From positions 1,203,171-1,249,335 of the forward strand of contig NZ_HE978511.1 in the NCBI RefSeq assembly GCF_000311725.1: 46,165 bases of DNA, given 5' to 3'. The position numbers and the translations under genes were made by a program. The stretch is from Robertmurraya massiliosenegalensis JC6. GTDB taxonomy: Bacteria; Bacillota; Bacilli; Bacillales; Cytobacillaceae. Positions 7,017-15,647 of this stretch are shown in pieces (position 1 is the stretch's first letter; each line of letters starts with the position of its first letter). Below the pieces are notes generated by a model. It searched no databases. It was not told the origin of the DNA and was given only the letters and a program-made list of their open reading frames with translations.

Positions 7017-8390
7017 TTACATAGGACCCCAATTAATTAATTGTCCTATTGCTAATGCAATTGCACCTAAAACGAACCAAATCAGCATAATTCTCCAAAT
7101 AAATTTTAGCCAAGCGGAGTATGGAACACCACCAATAGCTAAGCTTGCCATTAGAATACCAGAAGTAGGAAATAGACTATTCGTGAAACCATCCCCTAAC
7201 TGAAATGCTTGAACTGCGACTTGGCGATTTATATCTAAAATATCTGCTAATGGTGTCCAAATTGGCATCGTTACAACAGCTTGACCAGAACCAGATGGAA
7301 CAAAGAAATTAAACAATCCATTTGCAAATAACATTCCTATTGCTCCTGTAATGGGCGAAAGTGGTTCCAACGTATTAGACATAGCAAGTATAACAGTATC
7401 TAATATTCTTCCATCCTCTAATATAAAGACTATAGCCCTCGCTGCTCCTACTACTAAAGCACCATAAACTAAATTTTGTGCACCTTCCATGAAATTATTT
7501 ACAATTTCTGTAGAATTCATTCTCGCAATAATCCCTGCTCCAATCGCAATTACTACAAATATCGCTGTCATGTCATTCATACCAAAATCATAAGTCAGTG
7601 AACCATATACATAAAAGGCAATTCCAGCTACGAAAAGCAATAAAATTAATGCATGTCTAGTGGTAAACTTTTGATCTTTGTTTAAACTTGTTTCCTGATC
7701 CTTATTTGAAAATTTTTGTTCTCCCATAAAACTCTTCGAAGGATCTTTCAAAATTCTATTACAGTACCAGATCACATAAATTATGGTTGCTACCGCGAAT
7801 ATAACATACAAAATGACACGATAAGTTAATCCTGAAAACATAGGAAGTTCTGCTATTTCTTGTGCAACTCCTAATGTTTTTGGGTTTAAAAAGGCAGTAT
7901 TAAAACCTGCCATACTCGTTAAAAAGACGATTGCGACCCCAGCAATTGCATCGAGCTTTAGAGCTTTAGCGATCAATATCCCGATAGGTATAAATGCAAT
8001 CGTTGCATTTGAGGAAAAACCAGTAGTACATAGAAAGGAAAATAAAATACCTAATATGGTTATTAAAACAAACTTGCGATTTTCTAATTTGTTTATTAAC
8101 GCCATAATCCCTGCATTAACCGCTCCTGAGGCTTCCATTACTCTAAAAGCTCCACCGATGAACAAAATTAATATAATAATATTCGCAGTGTCAATCATTC
8201 CAAGTGGATACGATAAAAAGACATCTGCTATACCAACTGGAGTTTTCTCTACTTGTTGATAGCTTTCAGGGTCTACTATTGTAATACCATCTTTCTCAAT
8301 TCTCTCAAATTCACCTGCAGGAATCACATATGTGGCAATCGCACATACGATCATTAATAAAAACAAAACTACATACGTATCCGGCATCAT
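7017..8390 (-). CDS. YfcC-family membrane transporter, N-terminus probably lost
   Basis: Polytopic membrane protein (457 aa, about 11-12 hydrophobic segments) of the YfcC/COG1288 group, related to the C4-dicarboxylate and NhaC/AbgT-like ion transporter superfamily. Conserved G-F-S-S-N-A-T-I-A-F-I-P and F-F-V-P-S-G-S-G-Q-A-V are present. Its neighbour is an M20 amidohydrolase, a common pairing that suggests uptake of an acylated amino acid or peptide. The reading frame continues upstream of ATG 8390 as P-K-K-K-F-K-L without a start codon, which looks like the family's native N-terminus. No Shine-Dalgarno precedes 8390. Translation may be coupled through a TAATG overlap with the CapA-like gene. 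Confidence 0.82.
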   Translation of the reverse strand: MMPDTYVVLFLLMIVCAIATYVIPAGEFERIEKDGITIVDPESYQQVEKTPVGIADVFLSYPLGMIDTANIIILILFIGGAFRVMEASGAVNAGIMALINKLENRKFVLITILGILFSFLCTTGFSSNATIAFIPIGILIAKALKLDAIAGVAIVFLTSMAGFNTAFLNPKTLGVAQEIAELPMFSGLTYRVILYVIFAVATIIYVIWYCNRILKDPSKSFMGEQKFSNKDQETSLNKDQKFTTRHALILLLFVAGIAFYVYGSLTYDFGMNDMTAIFVVIAIGAGIIARMNSTEIVNNFMEGAQNLVYGALVVGAARAIVFILEDGRILDTVILAMSNTLEPLSPITGAIGMLFANGLFNFFVPSGSGQAVVTMPIWTPLADILDINRQVAVQAFQLGDGFTNSLFPTSGILMASLAIGGVPYSAWLKFIWRIMLIWFVLGAIALAIGQLINWGPM

Positions 8391-9244
8391 TAATTTAAAT
8401 TTCTTTTTTGGCTCTGGTAAAATTCCTTTAAAAATTGAGGGGGTTCTTCAAGATTATCTCCTGTCATTTCATGCGAATGAATACTAACAAGTACAATATC
8501 GGCTTGCCTTTTTGCTTCAGAAATAGAATTTAATATCCTATTCATATCTTCCTTATTAACTGTGGTAACTTGTCGTCCTTTTTCACCAATCCTAAAATTG
8601 TATTTTCCAAATGAAAAGATATTCCCAACGGTTTGATTCTCAATTCCCAATTTTGCATGTAAATTACGCACTGCATTAATATCAGTTTCACTTGCAATGT
8701 CTTTTAATGCATCCATATGCTCCCTAGTAACCTCATAAACTATCTCGTGACGAAGAGGATTAATACCCGGTCTTCCTATAATATCCGGGCGCTGTTCCCC
8801 TGCCCTCCAAGATTCATAAAAAGTAGAGGTGGCAGAAATAATCGCTACTCTCCCCTTTTTGGTCTCTAGATACCTAGGTTTACTTGCCTCAGCTAAATTT
8901 TCACCGGCACCAGCATGAACAAATTGGTTTTCATTTAGATATTTTTCTGTTGCTACAAGACCACCAATTGAAAAATCTAGTGTATGATTGGTTGCCCAAG
9001 CAAGAAGGTTAAATCCATATTTTTTTAAATCATGTAATACACTAGGATGGGAAACAGCCCATGCCCCGCCACTTTCCGCAGATGGATACCCCTCAAAATC
9101 ATGTACAGTAACTTCTAAATTGGTAAAACGCACATCTGCTTTCATGAGAACATCGGATATCACTTTTGAGTTATAATCTTCATCTGGCAACCTACGGGTG
9201 ATAAAGCTATCACCCGTAGCCGCAATTGTAACTTCTTCTCCCAT
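8390..9244 (-). CDS. CapA-like metallophosphatase domain protein, C-terminally truncated
   Basis: PGA_cap/CapA-like fold (calcineurin-type). Seen: A-A-T-G-D-S-F near the start, F-T-N-L-E-V-T, L-A-W-A-T-N-H-T-L-D, A-I-I-S-A-T-S-T and S-I-H-S-H-E. The usual end (G-A-D-x-x-x-x-H-G-P-H and the S-L-G-N-F-x-F block) is missing. After P-P-Q-F-L-K-E-F the protein runs into Y-Q-S-Q-K-R-N-L-N and stops. About 284 aa against a usual 350-450, lacking some metal ligands, so likely inactive. Start at ATG 9244, with AAGGGGGGAGCG upstream; the longer frame from 9268 lacks a site. It slightly overlaps the permease gene. Confidence 0.78.
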   Translation of the reverse strand: MGEEVTIAATGDSFITRRLPDEDYNSKVISDVLMKADVRFTNLEVTVHDFEGYPSAESGGAWAVSHPSVLHDLKKYGFNLLAWATNHTLDFSIGGLVATEKYLNENQFVHAGAGENLAEASKPRYLETKKGRVAIISATSTFYESWRAGEQRPDIIGRPGINPLRHEIVYEVTREHMDALKDIASETDINAVRNLHAKLGIENQTVGNIFSFGKYNFRIGEKGRQVTTVNKEDMNRILNSISEAKRQADIVLVSIHSHEMTGDNLEEPPQFLKEFYQSQKRNLN

Positions 9245-9257
9245 AATCGCTCCCCCC

Positions 9258-10520
9258 TTAATCCCCATGCAGTTCTCTACGTGCTATTCTTTCCAAAAGA
9301 TTAACTGATGGCACTAGAACTTGTTCATCGATATCAAACGCTTGGTTATGATGTGGTGCAGGAATAGGAGTTCCAATCAACATATAGGTACCTTTTCCGC
9401 CATTTTCTTGAACCTTATTTATAAGGAAACTGGCATCTTCACTGCCTCCCCCCTTATGGTAATCAAGTATACTGTGAAACTCTTCTATATATTCAGCTTC
9501 TTCCTTAACAACATTAATTAGGTCCTCATCACAAGAGAATGTTATTGCACTTCCGATAACTTCTGTTTCAAAACCAAGTCCGTGCATTTCGGCACTATGC
9601 TCGACTATCCTCTTCACTCGTTCTTCCAATTCCGCATTAACGGTTGCAGACGTTGACCTTGTTTCAATTAACATTTTTGCATATTGTGGAACTATATTTA
9701 GTGCAGCTCCTCCTTCTAGTAATCCAACGTTCACTCGAGTTTGTTCAGAACTATGTCTTGGTAGGCTATGAATATTTAAAAGGGCAGTTGCAGCTCCTAT
9801 CAAAGCATTTTTCCCTTTTTCTGGAGAGGCACCAGAATGAGACGGAACCCCATAAAAATGGGCAACCATCTTTGTTGTTGCAAGCCATTGGTTGGAACCA
9901 CCACTGATTTCTCCTAATGGGACATCTAACCCTAAATGCAAACAATAGATTTTATCTATGTCATTGACGATACCTTTTTGTACCATGGAGTAGGCTCCTC
10001 TGCCTCCTTCCTCAGCAGGTTGAAAGATTAATTTTAGAGTTCCAGAAAAATCACAGTTAGCCATTTTTTTCGCAAACTCAAGCCCAATTACTGTATGACC
10101 ATCATGTGCACAGGCATGCATATTCCCTTTATATTTTGATCTAAAATCATGTATTTGAGGGAAATGTTGTTCGTCAGAACTTTCTTCTACAGGAAGGGCA
10201 TCCATATCAAACCGAAACCCAATAGTCGGACCAGGCTTCCTTCCTTTTAGTACTCCTACAACAGCGGTTAGTCCTCCCTTCATTCTCCTAATAATATTCG
10301 GATTCGCCCCATCCTTAATGGCTCTTTCATACGCATGATCTAGTTCTTCTTCGGATGGAACACCTCTGCGAGAACCCTCATCCAATGCATCTTCACCATA
10401 TAAAACTTCAAATTTAAGAGATTGCAATATTTCTACCACTTTAGTTGCTGTCCAAAATTCTGTAAATCCAACTTCAGGACGTTGATGAAACTCACGCCTT
10501 AATTTAATTACATCTTCCAT
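9258..10520 (-). CDS. M20-family amidohydrolase (AbgA / IAA-amino-acid hydrolase type)
   Basis: Zinc-dependent hydrolase cleaving an amide bond in an N-acyl amino acid or similar compound. Metal ligands: C137-A-H139 in H-A-C-A-H-D-G-H, Q-P-A-E-E-G-G-R-G with the catalytic Glu at about 170-171, the Y-C-L-H-L-G histidine, and the late G-S-E-D-A-S-F and P-H-H-N-Q blocks. A lid domain sits in the middle. 420 aa is near family length. The insertion at residues 45-75 (E-E-E-L-D-H-A-Y-E) is typical of the AbgA branch. AAGGTGGGG precedes the start. It lies in a RidA / M20 / CapA / YfcC row, so the substrate probably enters through the YfcC protein. Confidence 0.88.
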   Translation of the reverse strand: MEDVIKLRREFHQRPEVGFTEFWTATKVVEILQSLKFEVLYGEDALDEGSRRGVPSEEELDHAYERAIKDGANPNIIRRMKGGLTAVVGVLKGRKPGPTIGFRFDMDALPVEESSDEQHFPQIHDFRSKYKGNMHACAHDGHTVIGLEFAKKMANCDFSGTLKLIFQPAEEGGRGAYSMVQKGIVNDIDKIYCLHLGLDVPLGEISGGSNQWLATTKMVAHFYGVPSHSGASPEKGKNALIGAATALLNIHSLPRHSSEQTRVNVGLLEGGAALNIVPQYAKMLIETRSTSATVNAELEERVKRIVEHSAEMHGLGFETEVIGSAITFSCDEDLINVVKEEAEYIEEFHSILDYHKGGGSEDASFLINKVQENGGKGTYMLIGTPIPAPHHNQAFDIDEQVLVPSVNLLERIARRELHGD

Positions 10521-10547
10521 TTTATCCCCACCTTATCAACTTTTTAT

Positions 10548-10561
10548 TGTAAACGCTTTCT
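10548..10561. promoter_or_regulatory. Candidate cre (CcpA) site upstream of the M20 gene
   Basis: TGTAAACGCTTTCT fits the consensus TGWAARCGYTWNCW. It lies 28 nt upstream of the M20 start, between it and the RidA gene, consistent with carbon-catabolite repression of the downstream genes. Confidence 0.6.
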
Positions 10562-10604
10562 AACATTTTCTCTAAAAATCCCAGAATGAAAGTGGGATTT
10601 TGCA

Positions 10605-10985
10605 TTATATTTCGTACGTTGCGATTACTTCTATTTCTACTAAAGCGTCCTTTGGAAGACGACTAACTTCAACTGTGGCCCTTGCTGGTTGGTGTTTCGT
10701 AAAATACTTTCCATACTCTTCATTTATCAAATTAAAATGTTCCATATCATTTACAAAGATGGTTGTTTTAATTACATGTTCAAGTGTCAATTCTTCCGCC
10801 TCTAATATCGCTGATATATTTTTTAACACTTGGCTTACCTGAATAATAACATTAGGTTCAACAAGGTTTCCTGTAATTGGATCCACAGGTAATTGACCAG
10901 ATACAAATAATAGATTATTCGCTTTTATCGCCTGTGAATAAGGACCAATCGCTGATGGTGCTTGTTTGGTAAAGATAGCTCTCAT
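10605..10985 (-). CDS. ridA: RidA-family enamine/imine deaminase
   Basis: Small trimeric enzyme that hydrolyses reactive 2-aminoacrylate or 2-iminobutanoate released by PLP dehydratases. The hallmarks are present: A-I-G-P-Y-S-Q-A-I near residue 15, F-V-S-G-Q-L-P, and the carboxylate-binding Arg102 in P-A-R-A-T-V-E-V with Glu117-type A-L-V-E-I-E. 126 aa, full length. AAAGGGATG lies upstream of the ATG. It is placed just after a threonine-synthase-like PLP gene, a sensible partner because such enzymes shed enamines. Confidence 0.92.
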   Translation of the reverse strand: MRAIFTKQAPSAIGPYSQAIKANNLLFVSGQLPVDPITGNLVEPNVIIQVSQVLKNISAILEAEELTLEHVIKTTIFVNDMEHFNLINEEYGKYFTKHQPARATVEVSRLPKDALVEIEVIATYEI

Positions 10986-11017
10986 ACATTAACATCCCTT
11001 TCAATTAAACACATTTC

Positions 11018-12252
11018 TTAATGATTCATTAAATTTTTCTTTTCTCTTATTATCTTATCTGGCTTCTGCAGTATTTCCGGCTCAATATTAACTGTATTTG
11101 GATATTTGATTCCTGCCCCTGTGTTCAATACTACGACCGTATCATTTTCCGAAATCCATCCTTTTTCCCTTAATCTACGAGCTGCAACAAATGCTGCCGC
11201 ACCTTCTGGACATATAAAGCTCCCTTCTAAATGTGCAATCCTTTCTTGCTCTTGAATCATTGATTCATCGCCAATTGCAATGGCACATCCACTCGTATTA
11301 TATATAGCGTCTAGTACAAGGAAATCTCCTAGTGCTTTGGGCACGTTGATCCCGAATGCGAGTGTTTCAGAGTCATCCCAAAACTCAGATTCTTTTTTTC
11401 CTTCTTCCCAGGCTTTAACAATAGGAGCACAACCCGTGGATTGAACAGCTACTAATCTAGGCATTTTTCCTTCTACCCACCCTAGTTCCTTCAATTCTCT
11501 TAAGGCCTTATAAATACCAATCAGACCAACTCCACCACCAGTTGGATATAAAATAACATCTGGTATCTCCCAATTAAGTTGTTCTACTATTTCAAGCCCC
11601 ATAGTTTTTTTACCTTCTATTCGATAAGGTTCCTTTAATGTAGAAGCATCATAAAGTTGATAATCTTTTACTGCCTTACCCACAATTTTTCCTGCATCAC
11701 TTATTAACCCATTAACTAAATAAAGATTTGCTCCTGATAATGCCACTTCATTCCTAGTAATCTTAGGTGCATCGTTCGGCATGACAATTGTTGTTTTCAA
11801 TCCAGCTCTAGCGGCATACAGTGCCCAAGCAGCTCCGGCATTTCCATTAGTTGGCATGGCTAGTTCATGTACTCCTACCTCTTTTGCTTTTGATACACCA
11901 ACAGCAGCACCCCGAGCTTTAAATGTACCGGTAGGAATTAACCCTTCGTCTTTCATATAGAGTTTTTTTAAGGACATATCTTCCCCCAACTTCTGCAATG
12001 GCAATAAAGGAGTCATTCCCTCCCCCAGCGAAATTACATTTTTTTATCTTCGACAGGAAGCATCTCGTGATATCTCCATAATGAAGCCTCCCTATTTTTT
12101 AAAGTCTCTGGTTTGAGATTCTCCTTTATACTTTCTAAATCATAATTAACTAATAACGGAGAACCGCATGTACACAATTGGTGTTTCTTTTTTGTATCAA
12201 AAGTATTACCACATTTCGGGCAGTAAAGATGTGAGACATAACTATACTTCAT
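11018..12252 (-). pseudogene. Threonine-synthase-like PLP enzyme, frameshifted in an A7 run
   Basis: Two frames join into one family-sized protein. 12252-12034 gives a 72-aa zinc ribbon (C-P-K-C ... C-T-C) and 12016-11018 gives the PLP domain with K33 in T-G-T-F-K-A-R-G, N-G-N-A-G-A-A and a glycine loop T-G-G-G-V-G. The first frame stops at TAA inside GAT-AAAAAAA-TGTAA. With eight As it would continue K-K-N-V-I-S-L-G-E-G-M-T-P-L, the expected N-terminal motif of threonine synthases. AGGAGTG precedes the ATG at 12252. It may make threonine from O-phosphohomoserine, or be a catabolic dehydratase-like relative given RidA next door. Sequencing error, mutation or slippage on A7 are all possible. 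Confidence 0.85.
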
Positions 12253-12412
12253 TTAATTCACTCCTATAACGATTTAACTTAGACCCGTAAGATGTTGAAA
12301 CATCTTGTCTTAGTTCTTTAAATTATACAATCAGTTATTTGAATTGTTAAATGATTCATTTTTATGTGAATAATAAGAAAATTTAATAGTAAACTAGGAT
12401 AATACTTAAAAA

Positions 12413-12475
12413 GTGCCTGTCATCTCCCATACTTTGTCGATATAACTTCGACATATTTCGGGTAGTGACAGGCAC
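12413..12475. repeat. GTGCCTGTCA palindromic repeat, copy 1
   Basis: Outer arms GTGCCTGTCA / TGACAGGCAC and inner arms TGTCGA / TTCGACA form a two-level imperfect hairpin of 63 nt. A related element is at 30621-30681. Intergenic, no coding content, similar to short palindromes scattered through Bacillus genomes. Confidence 0.75.
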
Positions 12476-12491
12476 CTAAAAATATCGATCT

Positions 12492-12660
12492 AATAAACAA
12501 ACAGAAAAATTCCCCTTGTTAGCCAAAAAAAATTCAAAAACAGGAGACTTTCCACTGCATTAGCGGAAAATCTCCTGTTGTTGACCACGATACGAGTTCC
12601 ATTGTTACTTATAACCGAAAAAATCCGCTTAATTTATGTTTGCTGGATCTTCTTGATTAA
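12492..12660. repeat. ~168-bp dispersed element, copy B
   Basis: Almost base-for-base the same as copy A, with a G-A-C-T-T-T-C-C variant in the left arm of the inner hairpin that creates one mismatch. With the palindrome just before it, this fills the 445-bp gap between the frameshifted PLP gene and the ABC ATPase gene. I see no other gene there. Confidence 0.85.
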
Positions 12661-12697
12661 GGACAAGACATCTTATCCTTTCTACCTAACACCGACT

Positions 12698-13567
12698 TTA
12701 TGCACCACGAGTAATGATAAACTCAATTATTTCTTCAATCGATAACCAATTACGATGGCTGATTGAAATACCCGCATTCTCTAACTCACGTTCCAACAAC
12801 GACACATCATCAGTTACGATTTGGAGAAGAGATTCGTCCACCTTCATCACATGTGGATGATTCTTCAATGTTTCTGGAAGATGGGATACCCAAAGTCTTG
12901 CCCACTTTTCATATATTTCATCTTTTTCAAACGTAGTAATAATTTTTCCTTGATCCAAAATCGTAATATAATCACATAATTGCTTCACTTCATCATTATT
13001 ATGGGTGGCTAGAACAAGACTCCTATCCCCAGCCTCCATATACTGCATCAAATCTTCCTTCATTTTCCGCTGTGAAATGATATCTACCCCTGCAGAAGGT
13101 TCATCCAATAGCAATATTTTCGCATTATGGCAGATGGCAAAGATAAACTCTACCTTTTTCTTTGTCCCTTTTGAACACTTCTCAAACTTTTGCTCCACAT
13201 CGATACTGTATCGTTCAAACAAAAATTTACAGTACTGATGGTCCCAGTTCGGATACCAATATGAAATCAATGAAGATAATTCTTTAATCGAGTAATACCC
13301 ATATGGATCAAGTAATTCACCAGCATACCCTATTTCCCTCTTAATGTCAGTTTCTTTTTCAGTCATGGCTTGCCCAAAATAGTGAATCGACCCACCATCA
13401 GCTTGAAGGAGATTCATCATCATTTTGAAAAGAGAAGATTTTCCAGAACCATTCGCCCCAATCACGGCAACCGTTGTCCCTTCATCCACCTGTAGATCGA
13501 TTGGTCCTAACGAAAACTTCTGGTGATGCTTTGTTAACCCTTTTATCTCAATCATTGAGGTACTCAT
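12698..13567 (-). CDS. ABC transporter ATP-binding protein (YtrB/BcrA type)
   Basis: ATPase of an ABC-2 exporter, about 289 aa. Walker A G-A-N-G-S-G-K-S-S, signature C-S-K-G-T-K-K-K (the S-K-G variant common in BcrA/YtrB-like exporters), Walker B I-L-L-L-D-E-P-S-A-G-V-D and the H-loop A-T-H-N-N. The C-terminal 90 residues form an extra helical domain. Start ATG 13567 with GGGGGGAT upstream, chosen over the longer frame beginning at 13591, which overlaps the regulator gene. Last gene of a four-gene operon with its GntR regulator and membrane subunit. Confidence 0.9.
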   Translation of the reverse strand: MSTSMIEIKGLTKHHQKFSLGPIDLQVDEGTTVAVIGANGSGKSSLFKMMMNLLQADGGSIHYFGQAMTEKETDIKREIGYAGELLDPYGYYSIKELSSLISYWYPNWDHQYCKFLFERYSIDVEQKFEKCSKGTKKKVEFIFAICHNAKILLLDEPSAGVDIISQRKMKEDLMQYMEAGDRSLVLATHNNDEVKQLCDYITILDQGKIITTFEKDEIYEKWARLWVSHLPETLKNHPHVMKVDESLLQIVTDDVSLLERELENAGISISHRNWLSIEEIIEFIITRGA

Positions 13568-13583
13568 GTTTATCCCCCCATTA

Positions 13584-13973
13584 TTATCCATGAAAATGTC
13601 GACTTAACACATCAGCAAAAATCGTTGACAAATCATCCTTCGTACACCCAACTTGTCTTCCTTGTTCAATTGCCTTTTCAAATGCATCATACACAACTTT
13701 TTGCTTCGTTTCTTCCTTCTGCACCTCTTCAAGCGCTTTTACAAACGTCCCTTTTCCCTGAACGGTCTTAATATAACCACTATTCTCTAGATTTTGATAG
13801 GCTCGTCTCGTTGTAATCACGCTGCATTGTAACTCACTAGCCAAGACGCGAATGGACGGGAGCGATGTTCCCGGCGCAAGAGATCCACCTACGATAAGCG
13901 CTCTTAGTTGCATTTCGATTTGGTGATAGATCGGTTCTCTACTTTCCTCTGAAACATGAATCGGCAGTTTCAT
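13584..13973 (-). CDS. GntR-family regulator, YtrA subfamily
   Basis: Short GntR protein of 129 aa. A winged helix-turn-helix (about 10-75) contains P-I-Y-H-Q-I, P-G-T-S-L-P-S-I-R-V-L-A and the wing T-V-Q-G-K-G-T-F-V, followed by a small helical dimerisation tail without an effector domain, as in YtrA. Such proteins repress their own ABC-exporter operon, often in response to cell-wall-active compounds. GGGGGGCGGGG lies upstream. It sits between the permease and ATPase genes, and a perfect palindrome upstream of the operon is its likely target. Confidence 0.9.
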   Translation of the reverse strand: MKLPIHVSEESREPIYHQIEMQLRALIVGGSLAPGTSLPSIRVLASELQCSVITTRRAYQNLENSGYIKTVQGKGTFVKALEEVQKEETKQKVVYDAFEKAIEQGRQVGCTKDDLSTIFADVLSRHFHG

Positions 13974-13989
13974 TGCTTCCCCGCCCCCC

Positions 13990-14730
13990 TTACCAGTAAT
14001 CTTTTTTTGCTAATCTCATGATCAGTAATTTATTCCAAAACATTGAACTACCAATACCGATCAATAGGGGAATGACAGCAACTAACCAGCCATGATTCTT
14101 AATAAGGAGCAATACCCATTCAACAAACCCTTGCTCCATAAATATATAGAAAAGAAAGATGATTAAGAGATAGACCAAGACTAAAAACCAAGCAAAAATA
14201 TGTAGTATTTTCCCGTTTGTCCCGTATTCAATAACAGGATTCATTCCTCCTATTGCTAACGCATAACCGAACCAAGACAGGATAAAGATCCAATACTCCG
14301 AATGCGTCACATGATTAAAGAAACTATCAGTTAAGGTAAATGTCATGACAACATAAAAAGTCACAGACATGACGACAAAAGTAATCATCATAAATACGAT
14401 TCGACTTAACGCCAGAATAGGAATTGAAATCGGCAATGTACGAAGGAGAGCCATTCTTTTGCTAAATGGGTCCTCCTTTATCGTCTGAAAAGATAAATAA
14501 GGTCTAGACATAAAGACCACTGCAAACGATGGTGTTAGTATGATAAAAATAATATCCGATACAATATGATTATAAAACGGCGATTCTGCCACAAATAAAT
14601 TTTGGACAGACTGCTCAAGAACATTTGCAGAAACGAGTCCCATAAAGATGGTAACGATGACTGTAAAAGCCATCGCTATCCATTGTGTCTTTAGTTCATT
14701 TTTCACTAACCAAACTACTTGCTGAAACAA
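13990..14730 (-). CDS. ABC-2-type membrane subunit, 246 aa
   Basis: Six hydrophobic segments spread over 246 aa, starting with a cytosolic F-Q-Q-V-V-W-L-V-K-N-E-L-K coupling helix typical of ABC-2 permeases. No catalytic motif. It lies directly between the PF06695-type gene (14-nt gap) and the GntR gene (16-nt gap), so it is very likely the partner of the ATPase. Substrate unknown; export of a drug, lipid or peptide is inferred from the family. Confidence 0.8.
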   Translation of the reverse strand: MFQQVVWLVKNELKTQWIAMAFTVIVTIFMGLVSANVLEQSVQNLFVAESPFYNHIVSDIIFIILTPSFAVVFMSRPYLSFQTIKEDPFSKRMALLRTLPISIPILALSRIVFMMITFVVMSVTFYVVMTFTLTDSFFNHVTHSEYWIFILSWFGYALAIGGMNPVIEYGTNGKILHIFAWFLVLVYLLIIFLFYIFMEQGFVEWVLLLIKNHGWLVAVIPLLIGIGSSMFWNKLLIMRLAKKDYW

Positions 14731-14744
14731 ACCATTTCCTCCTC

Positions 14745-15227
14745 TTAGTTAAAAAGATTTGGGCGATCTGCATAGCCTAGGAAATCAATACCGAAATGAA
14801 CCAATAGAGCAAAGACGATACACCAAATCACAATACTTGCAATCATCCAATAGGCCGTTTTCTTCTTTGTTCCTCCTAATGTCAGACCCACAAACGCAGT
14901 AATGTGACTTCCAACTACTAAAGGTCCAATAAGCGCTAATCCTGGCAAACCATACTTGTTCCAAAGATTTTGTGCACGAACCATCCGTTTCCCAGGTTCC
15001 TTCTCTTCCCCACCTTTTCGCTTCCTTCTCCATTCTTTAATTTTATCCACAAAAGCAATTAATAATAATACCGTTGCAACATTACCCACAATCGCAATAA
15101 TAATAACGGCTAACGGAGACAGCCCCGCAATCATCGCTAACGCAGTCACCCCATACCCTTCAAAAAACGGCGCTGCTGCAAGTATAAAAACAAGGACATA
15201 AGCCCACAAATATTCCAATATATTCAT
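14745..15227 (-). CDS. Small membrane protein of the PF06695 'small multi-drug export' family
   Basis: 160 aa with about four to five hydrophobic segments, a basic loop (K-E-W-R-R-K-R-K) near residue 66, and family marks P-F-F-E-G-Y-G and G-L-A-L-I-G-P-L-V-V-G-S-H. The family name is historical and its role is poorly known; it is related in shape to DedA-type lipid transporters. First gene of the GntR/ABC operon, downstream of the candidate operator. Confidence 0.8.
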   Translation of the reverse strand: MNILEYLWAYVLVFILAAAPFFEGYGVTALAMIAGLSPLAVIIIAIVGNVATVLLLIAFVDKIKEWRRKRKGGEEKEPGKRMVRAQNLWNKYGLPGLALIGPLVVGSHITAFVGLTLGGTKKKTAYWMIASIVIWCIVFALLVHFGIDFLGYADRPNLFN

Positions 15228-15267
15228 TTTTAAATTCCCCCTATAGTGTTATGGTGTTTATATGAAT

Positions 15268-15290
15268 ATACACAGTGTAACACTGTGTAT
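15268..15290. promoter_or_regulatory. Perfect 23-bp palindrome, candidate GntR (YtrA-type) operator
   Basis: ATACACAGTG-TAA-CACTGTGTAT, 10-bp perfect arms, 41 nt upstream of the first gene of the exporter operon. It contains AGTGT/ACACT half-sites, like those reported for YtrA-type regulators. Likely the autoregulatory site of the GntR gene in this operon. Confidence 0.7.
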
Positions 15291-15473
15291 ATATTGTTGT
15301 AAAGGAGGAATTTAGAAATTAGAAGGTTTGAGCTATTACTAATTTCACATATTTACTAAGAAAAAGCAGGGATAGTCTCAGTGTTTTCTGGGATATAGAC
15401 CACTCTCCTCATTATCACACTAATAAATAGACGGAGAAATTTCCCTTATGTTGCAATTCTCATTAAAAATAGG

Positions 15474-15640
15474 ATAAATAGAAGGAAAAATTCCGCTTGT
15501 TAGCTAAAAAAAGCAAAAACAGGAGATTCTCCACTGCATTAGCGGAAAATCTCCTGTTATTGACCACGATATGAGTTCCATTGTTACTTATAACCGGAAA
15601 AACTCCGCTAAATTTACGTTTGCTGGCTCTTCTTGATTAA
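15474..15640. repeat. ~168-bp dispersed element, copy C
   Basis: More diverged than A and B (for example GAAGGAAAAATTCCGC and CCGGAAAAACTCCGC). It keeps the inner hairpin and the GACCACGATATGAGTTCC block. A related half-unit, GACGGAGAAATTTCCC, occurs just before it at 15430-15445. It ends 8 nt before the SDR stop codon and occupies most of the 420-bp gap. Confidence 0.8.
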
Positions 15641-15647
15641 GACTCTT

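Noticed and set aside
14785-15033. 82-aa minus-strand ORF inside the PF06695 gene
   Set aside because: Lies fully in another frame of a good membrane-protein gene; unnatural composition rich in W and C.
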